Positions 37,002 through 47,664 of a DNA stretch of 64,000 bases are shown in pieces; position 1 is the stretch's first letter; each line of letters begins with the position of its first letter. Below the pieces are notes generated by a model. It was not told the DNA's origin, made no database searches, and was given only the letters and a program-made list of their open reading frames with translations. Position numbers and translations under genes: made by a program. Source of the stretch: Bradyrhizobium sp. C9. GTDB taxonomy: Bacteria; Pseudomonadota; Alphaproteobacteria; Rhizobiales; Xanthobacteraceae. The stretch covers positions 186,001-250,000 of the forward strand of contig NZ_NWTG01000002.1 of NCBI RefSeq assembly GCF_002532045.1, in the 5' to 3' direction.

Positions 37002-37811
37002 ATGGACGCCGAGGCATCACCGACACGCTCCATTTCCGGTCACATCCAGCGCGCGCTCGGCGCGGTCGGGGGCGCGTGGCTGCATACCGCGCGGCTCATG
37101 CTCGACATCGCGCTGCCGACGCTGTGCGTGTCGTGCCGCGAGCCGGTTCATGGCGAGGGCGTCTGCGCCGCCTGCTGGGCCAAATTGTCGTTCATCGCGC
37201 CGCCGTTCTGCCCCCGGCTCGGGATTCCCTTTGTCTATGATCCAGGTCCCGAGCTGCTGTCGATGGAGGCGATCGCCAATCCACCGTCCTACCAGCGCGC
37301 CCGCGCCGCGGTGCGCTATGACGACGTCGCGCGCACCCTGGTGCACGCATTGAAATACCAGGATCGCACCGACTTGGCGCCGACAATGGGCCGCTGGATG
37401 GCGCGCGCGGGGAAGGAATTGCTACAGGGTGCCGACATGCTGGTGCCGGTTCCCCTGCATTGGCGGCGCGGCTGGAGCCGGCGCTACAACCAGTCCGGCG
37501 CGCTCGCCAAGGTGATCGCGCGCCAGAGCGGCGTCAAAATGGTGTCCGAGGCGCTGCGGCGCACCCGCGCCACCGAGCAGCAGATCGGGCTGTCGCGCAA
37601 GGACCGCGCCAGCAATGTGCAGGGCGCATTCGGGGTCGCCGATGAACGCAAGGCTGACATCCAGGGCCGCCGCGTGGTCCTGGTCGACGACGTCCTGACC
37701 TCGGGCGCCACAGTGGATGCCTGCGCGCGGGCGCTGTTGCGCGCCAAGGCCGCGCAGGTCGACGTGCTGGTGTTTGCCCGGGTTGTCGATACCCACCGCG
37801 CTCCCATATAA
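37002..37811 (+). CDS. comF: ComF family phosphoribosyltransferase-like protein
   Basis: A 269-residue ComF. An N-terminal zinc-ribbon (C42, C45, C55, C58 in CVSCREP and VCAACW) is followed by a phosphoribosyltransferase fold: VPVPLHWRRGWSRRYNQSGALA, RTRATEQQIGLSRKDRASNVQGAF and the PRPP loop VVLVDDVLTSGAT. ComF acts in DNA uptake in competent species; in Rhizobiales its role is open. It leads a rightward set with grxC, nitrilase, DUF1178 and EamA genes. Confidence 0.92.
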   Translation: MDAEASPTRSISGHIQRALGAVGGAWLHTARLMLDIALPTLCVSCREPVHGEGVCAACWAKLSFIAPPFCPRLGIPFVYDPGPELLSMEAIANPPSYQRARAAVRYDDVARTLVHALKYQDRTDLAPTMGRWMARAGKELLQGADMLVPVPLHWRRGWSRRYNQSGALAKVIARQSGVKMVSEALRRTRATEQQIGLSRKDRASNVQGAFGVADERKADIQGRRVVLVDDVLTSGATVDACARALLRAKAAQVDVLVFARVVDTHRAPI

Positions 37812-37841
37812 TCTGTAACTTCTGGTTCAATCGAGCACACC

Positions 37842-38114
37842 ATGACCGCTGCCATCGAAATCTATACCCGCCCGGGCTGCGGTTATTGCACCGCGGCCAA
37901 ATCGCTTCTGACGCGCAAGAACGCCGCGTTCACCGAACTCAGCGTCGCCAGCAACCCGGCGTACCGCGACGAGATGTATGATCGCGCCGGCGCGGGCTCG
38001 ACTTTCCCGCAGATCTTCATCGACAAGACCCATGTCGGCGGCTGCGACGAGCTCTACGCGCTCGACCGCGAGGGCAAGCTCGACGGCCTGCTCAGCAACG
38101 GAGGCGGCGCCTGA
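37842..38114 (+). CDS. grxC: Glutaredoxin 3
   Basis: A 90-residue glutaredoxin with the dithiol active site CGYC (C13-C16), the TFPQIFIDKTHVGGCDEL stretch that holds the cis-Pro and GG glutathione-binding motif, and the usual length. It reduces disulfides with glutathione. The stop overlaps the ATG of the nitrilase gene by one base. Confidence 0.96.
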   Translation: MTAAIEIYTRPGCGYCTAAKSLLTRKNAAFTELSVASNPAYRDEMYDRAGAGSTFPQIFIDKTHVGGCDELYALDREGKLDGLLSNGGGA

Positions 38115-38992
38115 TGAGCACGGACAACATTTTCACCGCCGCCATGGTGCAGATGCGCACCGGATTGCTGCCCGAGCCGAGCCTCGAGCAAGGCACGCGG
38201 CTGATCCGCGAAGCGGCGGCACAGGGCGCCAAATACGTGCTGACCCCCGAGGTCAGCAACATGATGCAGCTGAATCGCAAGGCGCTGTTCGAGCACCTGG
38301 CCAGCGAAGAGGACGACAAGTCGCTGCAGGCCTATCGCGCACTGGCCGCCGAACTGAAGATCCATCTGCATATCGGCTCGCTGGCGCTGCGCTATTCGCC
38401 GGAGAAGGCGGTCAACCGCTCGTTCCTGATCGGGCCCGAGGGCAATGTGCTCGCGAGCTACGACAAGATCCATATGTTCGACATCGACCTGCCGGGCGGC
38501 GAGAGCTATCGCGAATCGGCCAACTACCAGCCCGGCGAGACCGCCGTGATCTCCGACCTGCCCTGGGGCCGGATTGGCCTCACGATCTGCTACGACGTGC
38601 GCTTCCCGGCGCTCTATCGCGCCCTCGCCGAAGCCGGCGCGTCGTTCCTCACGGTGCCATCCGCCTTCACCCGCAAGACCGGCGAAGCGCACTGGCACAC
38701 GCTGCTGCGCGCCCGCGCCATCGAGACCGGCTGCTTCGTGTTCGCAGCGGCGCAAGCCGGCCTGCATGAGAACAAGCGCGAGACCTTCGGGCATTCGCTG
38801 ATCATCGACCCCTGGGGCGAAATCCTCGCCGAGGGCGGCGTCGAGCCCGGCGTGTTCCTGGCCGAGATCGATCCCTCCAAGGTCGAGACCGCGCGCAAGA
38901 CGATCCCTTCACTTCAGCACGGCAGGCGTTTCGGCATTGCCGACCCCAAGGCCGGCCCGGAGCATCTGCACCTCGTCCGGGGTTCGGCATGA
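38114..38992 (+). CDS. Carbon-nitrogen hydrolase, Nit1/Nit2 type
   Basis: A 292-residue nitrilase-superfamily amidase with the Glu-Lys-Cys triad E46 (LTPEVSN), K118 (YDKIHMFD) and C159 (LTICYDVRFP). Length and the DIDLPGG / ESYRESANY segments fit the Nit1/Nit2 branch, whose known members remove deaminated glutathione or cut alpha-ketoglutaramate. The glutaredoxin gene next to it fits a deaminated-glutathione amidase (inference). It overlaps grxC by one base and DUF1178 by four. Confidence 0.92.
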   Translation: MSTDNIFTAAMVQMRTGLLPEPSLEQGTRLIREAAAQGAKYVLTPEVSNMMQLNRKALFEHLASEEDDKSLQAYRALAAELKIHLHIGSLALRYSPEKAVNRSFLIGPEGNVLASYDKIHMFDIDLPGGESYRESANYQPGETAVISDLPWGRIGLTICYDVRFPALYRALAEAGASFLTVPSAFTRKTGEAHWHTLLRARAIETGCFVFAAAQAGLHENKRETFGHSLIIDPWGEILAEGGVEPGVFLAEIDPSKVETARKTIPSLQHGRRFGIADPKAGPEHLHLVRGSA

Positions 38993-39459
38993 TCCGCTAC
39001 ACGCTGCGCTGCGAGCGCGGCCATCAGTTCGAGAGCTGGTTCCAGAGCTCCGCGGCCTATGAATCGCAGGAGCGGCGTCACCTGATCGATTGCCCGTCCT
39101 GCGGCTCCGACAAGATCGAGCGTGCGATCATGGCGCCGCAAATCGTCAGCAAGAAGGGCCGCGAACCGGCCCAGCCGGCGCCGGTCGCGCCCGTCGAGGC
39201 ACCGCCCGCCGAATCGACGTCGCTGATGATGGCGCAGGAGCGCGAGCTGCGCAGCAAGCTGAAGGAATTGCGCGACCACATCGTGAAGAACGCCGACAAT
39301 GTCGGCGACCGCTTCCCGAACGAGGCGCGCAAGATGCATTACGGCGATATCGAGCATCGGCCGATCTACGGCGAGGCCTCGCCCGAGGAGGCGCGCGCGC
39401 TGATCGACGAAGGCGTCGAGGTCTCGCCGCTGCCGACGCTGCCGGAAGACCGGAATTGA
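38989..39459 (+). CDS. DUF1178 family protein
   Basis: A 156-residue protein with the DUF1178 pattern: MIRYTLRCERGHQFESWFQSSAAYE, DCPSCGS (a zinc-ribbon-like set of Cys8, Cys36 and Cys39), a variable Pro/Ala linker, and a C-terminal helix ending in NVGDRFPNEARKMHYGDIEHRPIYGEAS, which is the most conserved part. The function is unknown. The ATG overlaps the nitrilase stop (ATGA). Confidence 0.92.
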   Translation: MIRYTLRCERGHQFESWFQSSAAYESQERRHLIDCPSCGSDKIERAIMAPQIVSKKGREPAQPAPVAPVEAPPAESTSLMMAQERELRSKLKELRDHIVKNADNVGDRFPNEARKMHYGDIEHRPIYGEASPEEARALIDEGVEVSPLPTLPEDRN

Positions 39460-39884
39460 CCGCGACCTGGCAGGTCTGGGCGTTTCTCTCCGCCGTCTTC
39501 GCCGCGCTGACTGCGATCTTCGCCAAGGTCGGCGTCGAGGGCATCAACTCCGATCTCGCCACCCTGATCCGCACCGTGGTCGTGCTGATCACGCTGTCGG
39601 CGATCCTGTTCGCGACCGGGCAATTCACCCATGCCGGGCCGATCTCGGGCAAGAGCTGGCTGTTCCTGCTGCTGTCCGGGCTCGGCACCGGCGCGTCGTG
39701 GATCTGCTATTTCCGCGCGCTCAAGCTCGGCCCCGCCACACTTGTCGCACCGATCGACAAGCTCAGCGTGGTGCTGGTGGCGCTGTTCGGCGCCGTGTTC
39801 CTCGGCGAGCGCCCGTCACCCTATGGCTGGATCGGGATCGCGCTGATCTCGGCGGGGGCCGTGCTGATCGCGGTGAAGGGTTAG
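39456..39884 (+). CDS. EamA-family membrane protein, single EamA unit
   Basis: A 142-residue membrane protein with five spans, i.e. one EamA repeat (WAFLSAVFAALTAIFAKVGVEGINSDLATLIRT, then LLSGLGTGASWICYFRALKLGPATLVAPIDKLSVVLVALFGAVFLGERPS). Single-unit forms act as dimers in small-molecule export. It starts with TTG that overlaps the DUF1178 stop (TTGA), so it is the last gene of the comF operon. Confidence 0.85.
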   Translation: MTATWQVWAFLSAVFAALTAIFAKVGVEGINSDLATLIRTVVVLITLSAILFATGQFTHAGPISGKSWLFLLLSGLGTGASWICYFRALKLGPATLVAPIDKLSVVLVALFGAVFLGERPSPYGWIGIALISAGAVLIAVKG

Positions 39885-39898
39885 ATCATTTTCGCGCA

Positions 39899-40798
39899 CT
39901 ACGCGGCGATCAGCAGCGCGACGCCGATCACAATCAGGACGATGCCGATCACCTCACGCAGCGAGAACGGCTGCTTGAGCGAGAAATACGCCACGCCCTG
40001 CGCGAACAGCACCTCGATCAGCGCCAGCGTGCGCACATTGGCGGCGGCCGTGAGCGCGAACGCCAGGAACCAGAACTGCGAGGAGAACGCGCCCATGAAG
40101 CCCGCGAACATCGAGGGCCGCCACAGGCCGAGGATCTTCCGCAGCACATCGGGTGCGCGCAGCAACAGATAGACCGACAGGATCAGCGTCTGGACGAACA
40201 GGCTCCACATCAGCGTGTAGGAGGCAGCCGTCACAAACGAGACGCCGGGCACGGCAATGATCGCGCCGCGAAAGCTCACCGCCGAGATCGCAAACACGGC
40301 GGCGGCACCAAGGCCGAGCACGGTCGGCCGCAGATCGGCAAAACTCTTCTGCCCGCCAGGCCTGAGCGCGGTGACGACGACGCCGACGGTCGCGATCACG
40401 ATCGCGATCACCTTGGGCGTCGTCAGATGGTCGCCGAGGAAGATGAAGCCGAAGATCGCGGTCTGGATCGCCTCGGTCTTCATATAGGCCGTGGTCACCA
40501 CGAAGGAGCGGTCGTTCATCGCCAGCAGCATGAAGCCGGTGCCGACGATCTGGCTAAGCGCGCCGGACAACAGCCACGGCCAGAAAGAGGCCGCCGGCCA
40601 CGGCACGCGATCGCCGGTCAGCAGCACCGCCAGCGCGAAGAACACCACCGCGAACGGCAGTCCGAACAGGAAGCGGATATTGGTCGCGCCCCAGGTCCCG
40701 AGCGGCCCGGTCAGATGCCGCTGCATCGCATTGCGCGTCACCTGCCCGAACGCAGCGACGATGGTGAAGGGGATCCAGAGCGAGGCGATCGTGAACAT
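39899..40798 (-). CDS. DMT-superfamily exporter (two EamA units)
   Basis: A 299-residue protein with about ten membrane spans in two EamA-like halves. The second half ends ALIEVLFAQGVAYFSLKQPFSLREVIGIVLIVIGVALLIAA. The frame is open to 40990, but the extra part runs through a palindromic repeat; the ATG at 40798 (MFTIASLWIPFTIV) starts the first span. The substrate is unknown. It is convergent with the EamA gene, 14 bases apart. Confidence 0.85.
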   Translation of the reverse strand: MFTIASLWIPFTIVAAFGQVTRNAMQRHLTGPLGTWGATNIRFLFGLPFAVVFFALAVLLTGDRVPWPAASFWPWLLSGALSQIVGTGFMLLAMNDRSFVVTTAYMKTEAIQTAIFGFIFLGDHLTTPKVIAIVIATVGVVVTALRPGGQKSFADLRPTVLGLGAAAVFAISAVSFRGAIIAVPGVSFVTAASYTLMWSLFVQTLILSVYLLLRAPDVLRKILGLWRPSMFAGFMGAFSSQFWFLAFALTAAANVRTLALIEVLFAQGVAYFSLKQPFSLREVIGIVLIVIGVALLIAA

Positions 40799-40898
40799 GC
40801 GGGATGAGGAAAGTGTGCCGGGGCGGGAGTACGCGCACAACGTGCCGATTGCGGTCGAGGCGGTCAACCGGGACGGTGCATGACAGGATTGCGTCTCT

Positions 40899-41037
40899 AC
40901 TCCCTCGCCCCGCTCTTGCGGGGAGAGGGTTGGGGTGAGGGGCTGCTTCCGCAAATTCGACGGTCGACGCGCGCGGAGAGTCCCCCTCACCCGGATTGCT
41001 TCGCAATCCGACCTCTCCCCGCAAGCGGGGCGAGGTA
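40899..41037. repeat. Intergenic palindromic repeat (type C)
   Basis: CTCGCCCCGCTCTTGCGGGG on the left pairs with CCCCGCAAGCGGGGCGAG on the right. A nested hairpin GGATTG-CTTCG-CAATCC is like the one at 21650-21772. It lies between ubiG and the DMT exporter, both leftward. Confidence 0.85.
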
Positions 41038-41045
41038 ACAGGAAC

Positions 41046-41804
41046 TCACGCCTCCTCCGCCACCACCATGTAGTTCACGTCCATGTCGGGCGAGACGCTC
41101 CATTTGTCGGCGAGTGGGTTGTAGACCACGCCGGCCTGTTCGGTGACGGTGAGGTTGACGTCGCCGAGATAGCGCTCGAGCTCGGCGGGGGTGACGAACT
41201 TGCTCCACTCATGGGTGCCGCGCGGCAGCCAGCGCAGCACGTATTCGGCGCCGACGATCGCCAGCGCAAAGCTCTTCCAGTTGCGGTTCAAGGTCGAGAC
41301 CACCATCAGCCCGCCCGGCTTGAGCATGGCGGCGCAGCGCTTGATGAAGGCGCCGACGTCGACGACGTGCTCGACCACCTCCATCGCCAGCACGATGTCG
41401 AAGCGCTCGCGTGCGTCCATCTCCTCCACCGTGGTGCAGCGGTAGTCGATCGACAAATGCCCCTTGTCGGCATGCAGCTTCGCCGCCGCGATGTTGGTGG
41501 CGGACGGATCGATCCCGATCACCTGGGCCCCTAACCGGGTGAACGGCTCGCACAGCAGCCCGGCGCCGCAGCCGATGTCGAGCAGGCGCAGGCCGGACAG
41601 GCAGCTCAGGCTCTTGGCGTTGCGCTCGAACTTGCGGCAGGCGGCATCGCGGATATAGGTCAGGCGCAGCGGATTGATCTTGTGCAGCGGCGCCATCTTG
41701 CCGTGCGGATCCCACCATTCGTCCGACAGTCTTGAAAACTTCGCGATTTCGGCCGGATCGACCGAACTGGCGGAAGCATTGGACAGAGTTGTTTGCGTGG
41801 CCAT
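41046..41804 (-). CDS. ubiG: Ubiquinone biosynthesis O-methyltransferase UbiG
   Basis: A 252-residue SAM-dependent methyltransferase that makes both O-methylations in ubiquinone synthesis. Key parts are EIAKFSRLSDEWWDPHGKMAPLHKINPLRLTYI at the start, the SAM loop LLDIGCGAGLL, VEHVVDVGAFI, and STLNRNWKSFALAIVGAEYVLRWLPRGTHEWSKFVTPAEL, all typical of UbiG. It follows the PH-domain gene by 14 bases. Confidence 0.97.
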   Translation of the reverse strand: MATQTTLSNASASSVDPAEIAKFSRLSDEWWDPHGKMAPLHKINPLRLTYIRDAACRKFERNAKSLSCLSGLRLLDIGCGAGLLCEPFTRLGAQVIGIDPSATNIAAAKLHADKGHLSIDYRCTTVEEMDARERFDIVLAMEVVEHVVDVGAFIKRCAAMLKPGGLMVVSTLNRNWKSFALAIVGAEYVLRWLPRGTHEWSKFVTPAELERYLGDVNLTVTEQAGVVYNPLADKWSVSPDMDVNYMVVAEEA

Positions 41805-41818
41805 GATTGCGCGCGCCC

Positions 41819-42286
41819 CTATCGCGCGGTGATCGAATTGCGAAACGACAGCGGCGAGGCGATGGTCTTGATGGTTTCGATGCCCTCGCCGACGCCGCGG
41901 ATGGTGACGTCGCCATAATTGAGCAGACGCCCCATGATGCTCTGGTTGACGTCGACGCTCTCGACCTTGTCGAGGCTCATCTCGAAGGTGCGCCGCTTGA
42001 TGAAGCCGGTTTTGTGCACGACGCGGAAATTGGTCACGTCAGTCTCGGTAGTCCAGCGATGGAACCAGGCTGCGCCGGTCCAGTACAGCGCCGCGACCGC
42101 GACCACGGCGGCGGCCGCAAGGCAGGCCAGCACCAGGGCGTCAACCATCGTCATCCGTGACAGGATCAGCAGCGCCAGCACCACGATCCAGGCCGCGATC
42201 GCCGGCAGATAGAACATCCAGTGCGCATTGGTGGAATACAGCACCTTCTCGCCGGGCTGAAGGATTTCGTCGATATAGCGTCCCAT
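41819..42286 (-). CDS. PH-domain (bPH2/DUF304) membrane protein
   Basis: A 155-residue protein. Two membrane spans (about 20-75: WMFYLPAIAAWIVVLALLIL and VLACLAAAAVVAVAALYWTG) are followed by a bacterial PH domain (TDVTNFRVVHKTGFIKRRTFEMSLDKVESVDVNQSIMGRLLNYGDVTIRGVGEG). Such proteins are small inner-membrane adaptors with unknown role. The ATG at 42286 (MGRYIDEIL) is the natural start. It is probably co-transcribed with ubiG and is divergent from lysC. Confidence 0.88.
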   Translation of the reverse strand: MGRYIDEILQPGEKVLYSTNAHWMFYLPAIAAWIVVLALLILSRMTMVDALVLACLAAAAVVAVAALYWTGAAWFHRWTTETDVTNFRVVHKTGFIKRRTFEMSLDKVESVDVNQSIMGRLLNYGDVTIRGVGEGIETIKTIASPLSFRNSITAR

Positions 42287-42485
42287 CCAATCCCGCCTTC
42301 GCGTTACCCGCACGCCACAGCCCGCCCGCAACCGGTCAAAACACCCCCGGTGGACCTTCGGGGACCCCTACCAACCGGCTTGCCCCCGGGCGCGGCGCTA
42401 TGTATACGCGCCTTTCGGTGCCCGCGCTTGCGGTTTTCGGCGTGGGTTAACCTACTTATCCTCTTAAAGGAATAGACGCGTCGTC

Positions 42486-43742
42486 ATGGGCCGCCTCGTG
42501 ATGAAATTCGGCGGTACGTCCGTCGCCAATATCGATCGTATCCGCAACGTCGCCCAGCACGTGAAGCGCGAGGTCGACGCCGGCCACGAGGTCGCCGTCG
42601 TCGTGTCCGCGATGTCCGGCAAGACCAACGAGCTGGTGGGCTGGTGCACCGAGGCCTCGCCGATGCACGACGCGCGCGAATATGACGCGGTGGTCGCCTC
42701 CGGCGAACAGGTCACCTCGGGCCTGCTCGCGATCGTGCTGCAGGGCATCGGCATCCAGGCGCGCTCCTGGCAGGGCTGGCAGATCCCGATCAAGACCTCG
42801 GACGCGCACGCTTCGGCGCGAATCCTCGACATCGACGGCAGCGAGATCATCGGCCGTTTCAAGGAGCGCAAGGAAGTCGCAGTGATCGCCGGCTTCCAGG
42901 GCATCAACCCGCAGACCGGCCGTATCACGACGCTCGGCCGCGGCGGCTCGGACACCTCGGCGGTGGCGATCGCGGCTGCACTGAAGGCCGACCGCTGCGA
43001 CATCTACACCGATGTCGACGGCGTCTACACCACCGACCCGCGCGTGGTGCCGAAGGCGCGCCGGCTCGACAAGATCGCGTTCGAGGACATGCTGGAGCTG
43101 GCCTCGCAGGGCGCCAAGGTGCTGCAGGTCCGCTCGGTGGAACTCGGCATGGTGCACAACATGCCGATCTTCGTGCGCTCCAGCTTCGACAAGCCAGAGG
43201 ATATCGACCCGCACGCCAACCAACCGCCGGGCACGCTGATCTGCAGCGAGGAGGAAATCATGGAAATGCACGTCGTCACCGGCATCGCCTTCTCCAAGGA
43301 CGAAGCCCAGATTTCCGTGCGCCAGATCGAGGACAAGCCCGGCGTCGCCGCGGCGATCTTCGGGCCGCTCGCGGACGCCAACATCAATGTCGACATGATC
43401 GTGCAGAACGTGTCGGAGGACGGCAAGACCACCGACCTCACCTTCACCGTGCCGGCCACCGACTACAACCGCGCCAAGGACACCATTACCTCCGCCAAGG
43501 CCAAGATCGGCTATGTCAGGCTCGACACCGCGACCGACGTCGCCAAGGTCTCGGTGATCGGCAGCGGCATGCGCAGCCATGCCGGCGTCGCCGCGAAGGC
43601 GTTCAAGGCGCTGTCCGAGCGCAACATCAACATCCGCGCCATCACCACCTCCGAGATCAAGTTCTCGGTCCTGATCGACGCCGCCTACACCGAACTCGCG
43701 GTGCGCACGCTGCACACGCTGTACGGGCTGGATCAGGCGTAG
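42486..43742 (+). CDS. lysC: Aspartate kinase
   Basis: A 418-residue aspartokinase for the first step of Lys/Met/Thr synthesis. KFGGTSVANIDR (7-18) is the ATP-binding start, TTLGRGGSDTSAVAIAAAL and DGVYTTDPRVVPKA mark the kinase core, and two ACT domains (about 265-410; DKPGVAAAIFGPLADANINVDMIVQNVS and GMRSHAGVAAKAFKALSERNINIRAITTSEIKFSVLI) allow feedback by lysine and/or threonine. AAAGGAA about 17 bases upstream is rather far for a ribosome site. Confidence 0.97.
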   Translation: MGRLVMKFGGTSVANIDRIRNVAQHVKREVDAGHEVAVVVSAMSGKTNELVGWCTEASPMHDAREYDAVVASGEQVTSGLLAIVLQGIGIQARSWQGWQIPIKTSDAHASARILDIDGSEIIGRFKERKEVAVIAGFQGINPQTGRITTLGRGGSDTSAVAIAAALKADRCDIYTDVDGVYTTDPRVVPKARRLDKIAFEDMLELASQGAKVLQVRSVELGMVHNMPIFVRSSFDKPEDIDPHANQPPGTLICSEEEIMEMHVVTGIAFSKDEAQISVRQIEDKPGVAAAIFGPLADANINVDMIVQNVSEDGKTTDLTFTVPATDYNRAKDTITSAKAKIGYVRLDTATDVAKVSVIGSGMRSHAGVAAKAFKALSERNINIRAITTSEIKFSVLIDAAYTELAVRTLHTLYGLDQA

Positions 43743-43753
43743 GGCATTGAGGA

Positions 43754-43935
43754 ACCCTCTCCCCTTGTGGGAGAGGTGGTTTCGATGCGTTTAGCATCGA
43801 AACCGGGCGAGAGGTCTGCCTCCGCGGATTGAGACCCCTCACCCGTCGCGGACTGCGCGTAGCCGATGCGCAGCATCGGCGTTTCCAAGAACGGCGACCG
43901 CGGGCCGCCTGTGGCCACCTTCTCCACAAGGGAAG
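43754..43935. repeat. Intergenic palindromic repeat cluster after lysC
   Basis: CCCTCTCCCCTTGTGG near 43755 pairs loosely with CCACCTTCTCCACAAGGG near 43915. Inside, GGTTTCGATGC (43778-43788) and GCATCGAAACC (43794-43804) form a perfect 11-base stem around GTTTA that may act as the lysC terminator. A second hairpin, CCGATGC-GCA-GCATCGG, is at 43863-43879. Confidence 0.7.
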
Positions 43936-44237
43936 AAGGAGGAGGGCCCCGGTACCCACATCCCGGAGTTAGAATTTCTCTTAGCGGGCGCAGCATAGGG
44001 CTGGCGCAGACGTTATTTGCTACTGGCAGGCGTTTTGCTTGGCAAAGCGAGCCTCGATTGGCTATACGGCCAGTCAGGTGGGCTGTCGCAAACTGTGGCA
44101 CAGTTTGTGCGATCCCGAATCGGCGGGAACTGGCGCGAGCGGCGACGCCGAATGACTAAAATTGTTGTTTTTGACGAGTTTTGCGCCAACGGCCGGCCGG
44201 CCCGGTGCGCCGGCCTCGTGGGGAGGGACTGAAGCAC
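43936..44237. promoter_or_regulatory. ptsP upstream region with a long hairpin
   Basis: No gene is seen. At 44086-44112 TCGCAAACTGT and ACAGTTTGTGCGA form an inverted repeat around GGC with one two-base bulge. It lies about 125 bases before the ptsP start and could be an operator or an RNA stem. GGGAGGG at 44221-44227 is the ribosome site of ptsP. Confidence 0.4.
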
Positions 44238-46505
44238 ATGCGGAGCGCGTCGGGAGGCCCCCGCGTCCTGTTGAGACGGCTCCGCGAAACCATGGCGGAG
44301 CAAGTCTCCGCCCAGGAACGCCTCGACAAGATCGTGGTGCTGATCGCGGCCAACATGGTGGCCGAGGTCTGCTCCTGCTACGTGCTGCGCATCGACAACA
44401 CCCTCGAACTCTACGCCACCGAAGGTCTGAACCGCGACGCCGTGCACCGCACCGTGCTGAGCGCGCATGAGGGCCTGGTCGGCCTCGTCGCCAGCGAGGC
44501 GACGCCGCTCAATCTCTCCGACGCGCAAAGCCACCCCGCCTTCGCCTACCGCCCGGAGACCGGCGAAGAGATCTACCACTCGTTCCTCGGCGTGCCGATC
44601 CTGCGCGCCGGCAACACGCTCGGCGTGCTCGTGGTGCAGAACCGCGCCAAGCGCACCTATGTCGAGGAAGAGGTCGAGGCGCTGCAGACCACCGCCATGG
44701 TGCTCGCGGAGATGATCGCCTCGGGCGAGCTGGCCGCGCTGGCGCAGCCGGGCGCCGAGCCCGCCGCCCGGCACTCGCTGCACAAGACCGGCGCGGTGCT
44801 CTCCGACGGCATCGCGCTCGGCCATGTCGTGCTGCACGAGCCGCGCGTCGTCATCACCAACTACATCGCCGAAGACCTGCCGAAGGAGATCAAGCGGCTC
44901 GACACGGCGCTGGCCAATCTGCGCGCCGATCTCGACCGCATGCTGGAGCGCGGCGACGTCGCCGAAGGCGGCGAGCATCGCGAGGTGCTGGAAGCCTACC
45001 GCATGTTCGCCAACGACCAGGGCTGGTCGCACAAGCTGCATGAGGCGGTCGCCACCGGCCTCACCGCGGAAGCCGCCGTCGAACGCGTGCAGTCCGACAC
45101 CCGCGCCCGCATGCTGCGCTCGACCGATCCCTATCTGCGTGACCGCCTGCACGATCTCGAGGATCTCGGCCATCGCCTGATGCGCCAACTGGTCGGCCAG
45201 GACCATGCGCCGACCCGCGAGCAGCTGCCAGACAATGCCATCCTGATCGCCCGCGCGATGGGCCCTGCGGCGCTGCTCGACTATGACCGCAAGCGGCTGC
45301 GCGGCCTGGTGCTGGAGGAAGGCACCGCGAACTCCCACGTCTCGATCGTGGCGCGCGCGCTCGGCATTCCCGCGGTCGGCGAGGTGCCGAACGCGCCCGG
45401 CATTGCCGATCCGGGCGATGCCATCATCGTCGACGGCATTTCCGGCGAGATCTATGTCCGCCCGTCCGCCGAGATCGAATCCGCCTATGCCGAGCGCGTC
45501 CGGTTCCGGGCACGGCGCCAGGCGCAATATTCGGCGCTGCGCGACAAGCCTTGCGTGACCAAGGACGGCCAGCCGATCGAGCTCCTGATCAATGCCGGCC
45601 TGACCATCGACCTGCCGCACATCGAGGACACCGGCAGCGCCGGCATCGGCCTGTTCCGCACCGAATTGCAGTTCATGGTGAGCCCGAGCCTGCCGCGTTC
45701 GAGCGACCAGCTCGCGCTCTATCGCACGGTACTCGATGCCGCGGGCGCAAAACCCGTCACCTTCCGCACGCTCGACATCGGCGGCGACAAGGCGCTGCCC
45801 TATATGGAGACCGTGGTCGAGGAAAATCCCGCGCTGGGCTGGCGCGCGATCCGGCTTGGCCTCGACCGCCCGGGCCTGCTGCGCGGCCAGATCCGCGCGT
45901 TGCTGCGCGCCGGCGGCGGCCGCGCCCTCAAGATCATGTTCCCGATGATCTCCGACATCACCGAGTTCGACCAGGCCAAGGCGATCGTCGAACGCGAGCT
46001 GACTTACCTGCGCCAGCACGGCCATTCGCTGCCGGAGCGGATCGATATCGGCACCATGGTCGAGGTGCCGGCCCTGCTCTACCAGCTCGACGAGCTCTTG
46101 AAGAAGGTCGACTTCGTCTCGGTCGGCTCCAACGACCTGTTCCAGTTCCTGTTCGCGGTCGACCGCGGCAATGCCAAGGTCTCGGAACGCTTCGACATCC
46201 TGTCGGCGCCGATCCTGCGCGCGCTGCGCGACATCGTGCGCAAGGCCAAGACCGCGAAGAAGGCCGCCTCGCTGTGCGGCGAGATGGCGTCGAAGCCGAT
46301 CGGCGCGCTGGCGCTGATCGCGCTCGGCTACCGTTCGCTGTCATTGTCGGCAACCGCGCACGGCCCGGTCAAGGCGCTGATCCTCGACCTCGACGCCAAG
46401 AAGGCCGAGGCGATGATCAACCCGCTGCTGGACGCGCCGGTCGGCAGCGTCTCGATCCGCGAGGCGCTGACGAAGTTTGCGGAAACCGAGGGGCTGGCCT
46501 TGTAG
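44238..46505 (+). CDS. ptsP: Nitrogen-PTS enzyme I, phosphoenolpyruvate-protein phosphotransferase with GAF domain
   Basis: A 755-residue EI-Ntr. An N-terminal GAF domain (about 30-160) senses nitrogen state (glutamine or 2-oxoglutarate in known cases); a linker leads to the EI phosphohistidine domain with H367 in [19 protein letters not shown], and the PEP-binding barrel has [38 protein letters not shown] and the catalytic Cys in LCGEMASKP. It passes phosphate to NPr and EIIA-Ntr. The ATG at 44238 follows GGGAGGG; a start at 44181 is less likely. prfA follows by 58 bases. Confidence 0.96.
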   Translation: MRSASGGPRVLLRRLRETMAEQVSAQERLDKIVVLIAANMVAEVCSCYVLRIDNTLELYATEGLNRDAVHRTVLSAHEGLVGLVASEATPLNLSDAQSHPAFAYRPETGEEIYHSFLGVPILRAGNTLGVLVVQNRAKRTYVEEEVEALQTTAMVLAEMIASGELAALAQPGAEPAARHSLHKTGAVLSDGIALGHVVLHEPRVVITNYIAEDLPKEIKRLDTALANLRADLDRMLERGDVAEGGEHREVLEAYRMFANDQGWSHKLHEAVATGLTAEAAVERVQSDTRARMLRSTDPYLRDRLHDLEDLGHRLMRQLVGQDHAPTREQLPDNAILIARAMGPAALLDYDRKRLRGLVLEEGTANSHVSIVARALGIPAVGEVPNAPGIADPGDAIIVDGISGEIYVRPSAEIESAYAERVRFRARRQAQYSALRDKPCVTKDGQPIELLINAGLTIDLPHIEDTGSAGIGLFRTELQFMVSPSLPRSSDQLALYRTVLDAAGAKPVTFRTLDIGGDKALPYMETVVEENPALGWRAIRLGLDRPGLLRGQIRALLRAGGGRALKIMFPMISDITEFDQAKAIVERELTYLRQHGHSLPERIDIGTMVEVPALLYQLDELLKKVDFVSVGSNDLFQFLFAVDRGNAKVSERFDILSAPILRALRDIVRKAKTAKKAASLCGEMASKPIGALALIALGYRSLSLSATAHGPVKALILDLDAKKAEAMINPLLDAPVGSVSIREALTKFAETEGLAL

Positions 46506-46563
46506 CGACGCTGCCGTCGCCTCCGCCACCCCTTCGCGCTTTCAGCAAATTCGAGACACTGCC

Positions 46564-47643
<1,080 letters not shown>

Positions 47644-47664
47644 CGAGCGCCGCCGGCGCTCCAC

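Noticed and set aside
44017..44232. 71-residue frame before ptsP
   Set aside because: It spans the hairpin and the ribosome site region, and its translation shows no family likeness.
44013..46025. 670-residue leftward open frame
   Set aside because: It is antisense to ptsP and has no recognisable domain.
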